Of a stretch of 14,876 nucleotides of DNA, positions 14,309 through 14,876 are shown one piece after another. Under the pieces are notes generated by a model. That model had not been told where the DNA came from and searched no databases. It saw nothing but the letters and a program-made list of their open reading frames with translations. The stretch covers positions 1-14,876 of the forward strand of contig DAHVOT010000017.1 in NCBI GenBank assembly GCA_027318675.1. Reading direction: 5' to 3'. The position numbers and the translations under genes were made by a program. The DNA is from an archaeon (GTDB taxonomy: Archaea; Nanobdellota; Nanobdellia; Pacearchaeales; GW2011-AR1). Within the stretch, counting starts at the first letter, position 1, and each line of letters begins with the position of its first letter.

Positions 14309-14335
14309 AGAAAAGGATTAGCGGAAAATCAGTAA
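14309..14335 (+). repeat. EF-2 3'-end tail, copy 2 (downstream, non-coding)
   Basis: A second RKGLAENQ-stop, seven bases after the EF-2 TAA. It is 34 bases from copy 1, so out of frame with EF-2, and it has no start codon. Because the codons differ but the peptide does not, this copy most likely once ended a functional EF-2 gene; it now looks like a relic. Confidence 0.8.
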
Positions 14336-14369
14336 GTTAATTTATTATATATTTTCTAAATTAATTATA

Positions 14370-14377
14370 TTTTTATA
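14370..14377 (+). promoter_or_regulatory. TATA box of the 147-codon gene
   Basis: TTTTTATA lies about 25 bases before the ATG at 14399, predicting a leaderless mRNA. The surrounding stretch is almost pure A/T, so the exact element is uncertain. Confidence 0.4.
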
Positions 14378-14398
14378 GCAATTCTCTCTAAAAAAATT

Positions 14399-14842
14399 AT
14401 GACAATTAAAATATTCTCTTTACCTTCTCTTGCTATAGTTAAAAAGAGTGATGAAAAAGGTAAATTTTTGGAACGTTTAACTTATGAATTAGATTGTTCT
14501 GGTGTGATTGTTTCTGTTATGAATAACAAAGATTCAAGAATAAACATTATAGATTTTATAACTGAGAAGAATGAAAATGCAGGACGAATTTATTATTCTG
14601 AAACATTAAAAGAAAGGAAAATTCTAACATTAAATCTAGGATATAATTATACTGGGCTTATTTTTTCGAAGGATTACAAGGAAAAAGACTTAGCAGATGT
14701 AGAACACTGGCCAGAAAATATCTTAAAAGAAAAACATCTAGAGAGAATAAGAAAAATTGGAGATATAAGAGAAGATTTAAACCCTGAAGAAGTTTCTAAA
14801 AAATATCAGGATTTTTTCTATAATTTAAAGAAATTTGCTTGA
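14399..14842 (+). CDS. Unrecognised 147-residue protein downstream of EF-2
   Basis: Unknown family. The first 100 residues look strand-rich: IKIFSLPSLAIVKKS, the strand SGVIVSVMNN, INIIDFITEKN, then RIYYSETLKERKILTLNL and YTGLIFSKDY. The last 45 are charged and probably helical (NILKEKHLERIRKIG, NPEEVSKKYQDFFYNLKKF). One Cys; no signal peptide, membrane segment or metal motif. The start at 14399 fits a TATA box at leaderless distance, and the stop is 34 bases before the window edge. It sits where EF-1A often follows EF-2. A real gene by length, promoter and codon use; function unknown. Confidence 0.7.
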   Translation: MTIKIFSLPSLAIVKKSDEKGKFLERLTYELDCSGVIVSVMNNKDSRINIIDFITEKNENAGRIYYSETLKERKILTLNLGYNYTGLIFSKDYKEKDLADVEHWPENILKEKHLERIRKIGDIREDLNPEEVSKKYQDFFYNLKKFA

Positions 14843-14876
14843 AATAGATTACAATAATTCTTTTAAATCATTTCTT

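Noticed and set aside
14275..14335. Casposon or provirus present in the window
   Set aside because: No Cas1, integrase, polymerase or inverted terminal repeats are found. Only the tail duplication remains, so an element can be no more than a hypothesis for its origin.

Overview
The window is a stretch of archaeal chromosome. It is AT-rich (about 30% G+C by eye), favours AGA for arginine, and carries the archaeal rpo-nus-str block: rpoH, a single-gene rpoB, rpoA, archaeal-type nusA, rps12, rps7 and EF-2. All of these are on the + strand. TATA boxes sit about 25 bases upstream of many start codons and Shine-Dalgarno sites are scarce. The AT bias, compact genes, many short unrecognised ORFs and a rearranged ribosomal block suggest a DPANN archaeon (Pacearchaeota/Woesearchaeota-like). 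That placement is inference only.

Layout. Positions 1-2013 are accessory: the 3' end of an unknown gene, a thioredoxin, two unrecognised genes facing each other with overlapping stop codons, tRNA-Lys(UUU), and an intergenic stretch with two predicted hairpins. Positions 2014-8998 form a tight RNA polymerase operon, rpoH-rpoB-rpoA. Here rpoA encodes A' and A'' as one 1163-residue chain with a very short joint. Positions 9053-10196 hold nusA between two unrecognised small genes; rpl30e, often found at the rpoA/nusA junction, is not there. Positions 10270-11559 are rps12, an unrecognised 87-codon gene and rps7. Positions 11712-14842 are an orphan, EF-2 and another orphan. EF-1A and rps10, which often follow EF-2, are not in the window.

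How it fits together. The recognisable genes build the transcription and translation machinery. rps12 and EF-2 share a nearly identical promoter at exactly the same distance from their ATGs, so the broken str operon still looks co-regulated. The small orphans mostly have their own promoters and appear leaderless.

Most unusual signals: (1) the 3' ends of rps7 and EF-2 are each repeated just downstream, both repeats ending exactly at the stop codon; the two EF-2 tails differ at five bases, all synonymous. (2) A 28-base near-perfect direct repeat brackets the 87-codon gene between rps12 and rps7. (3) RpoA is fused with most of the usual A'/A'' joint region missing. (4) EF-2 has changed two GTPase positions at once, the P-loop Asp and the switch I Gly.
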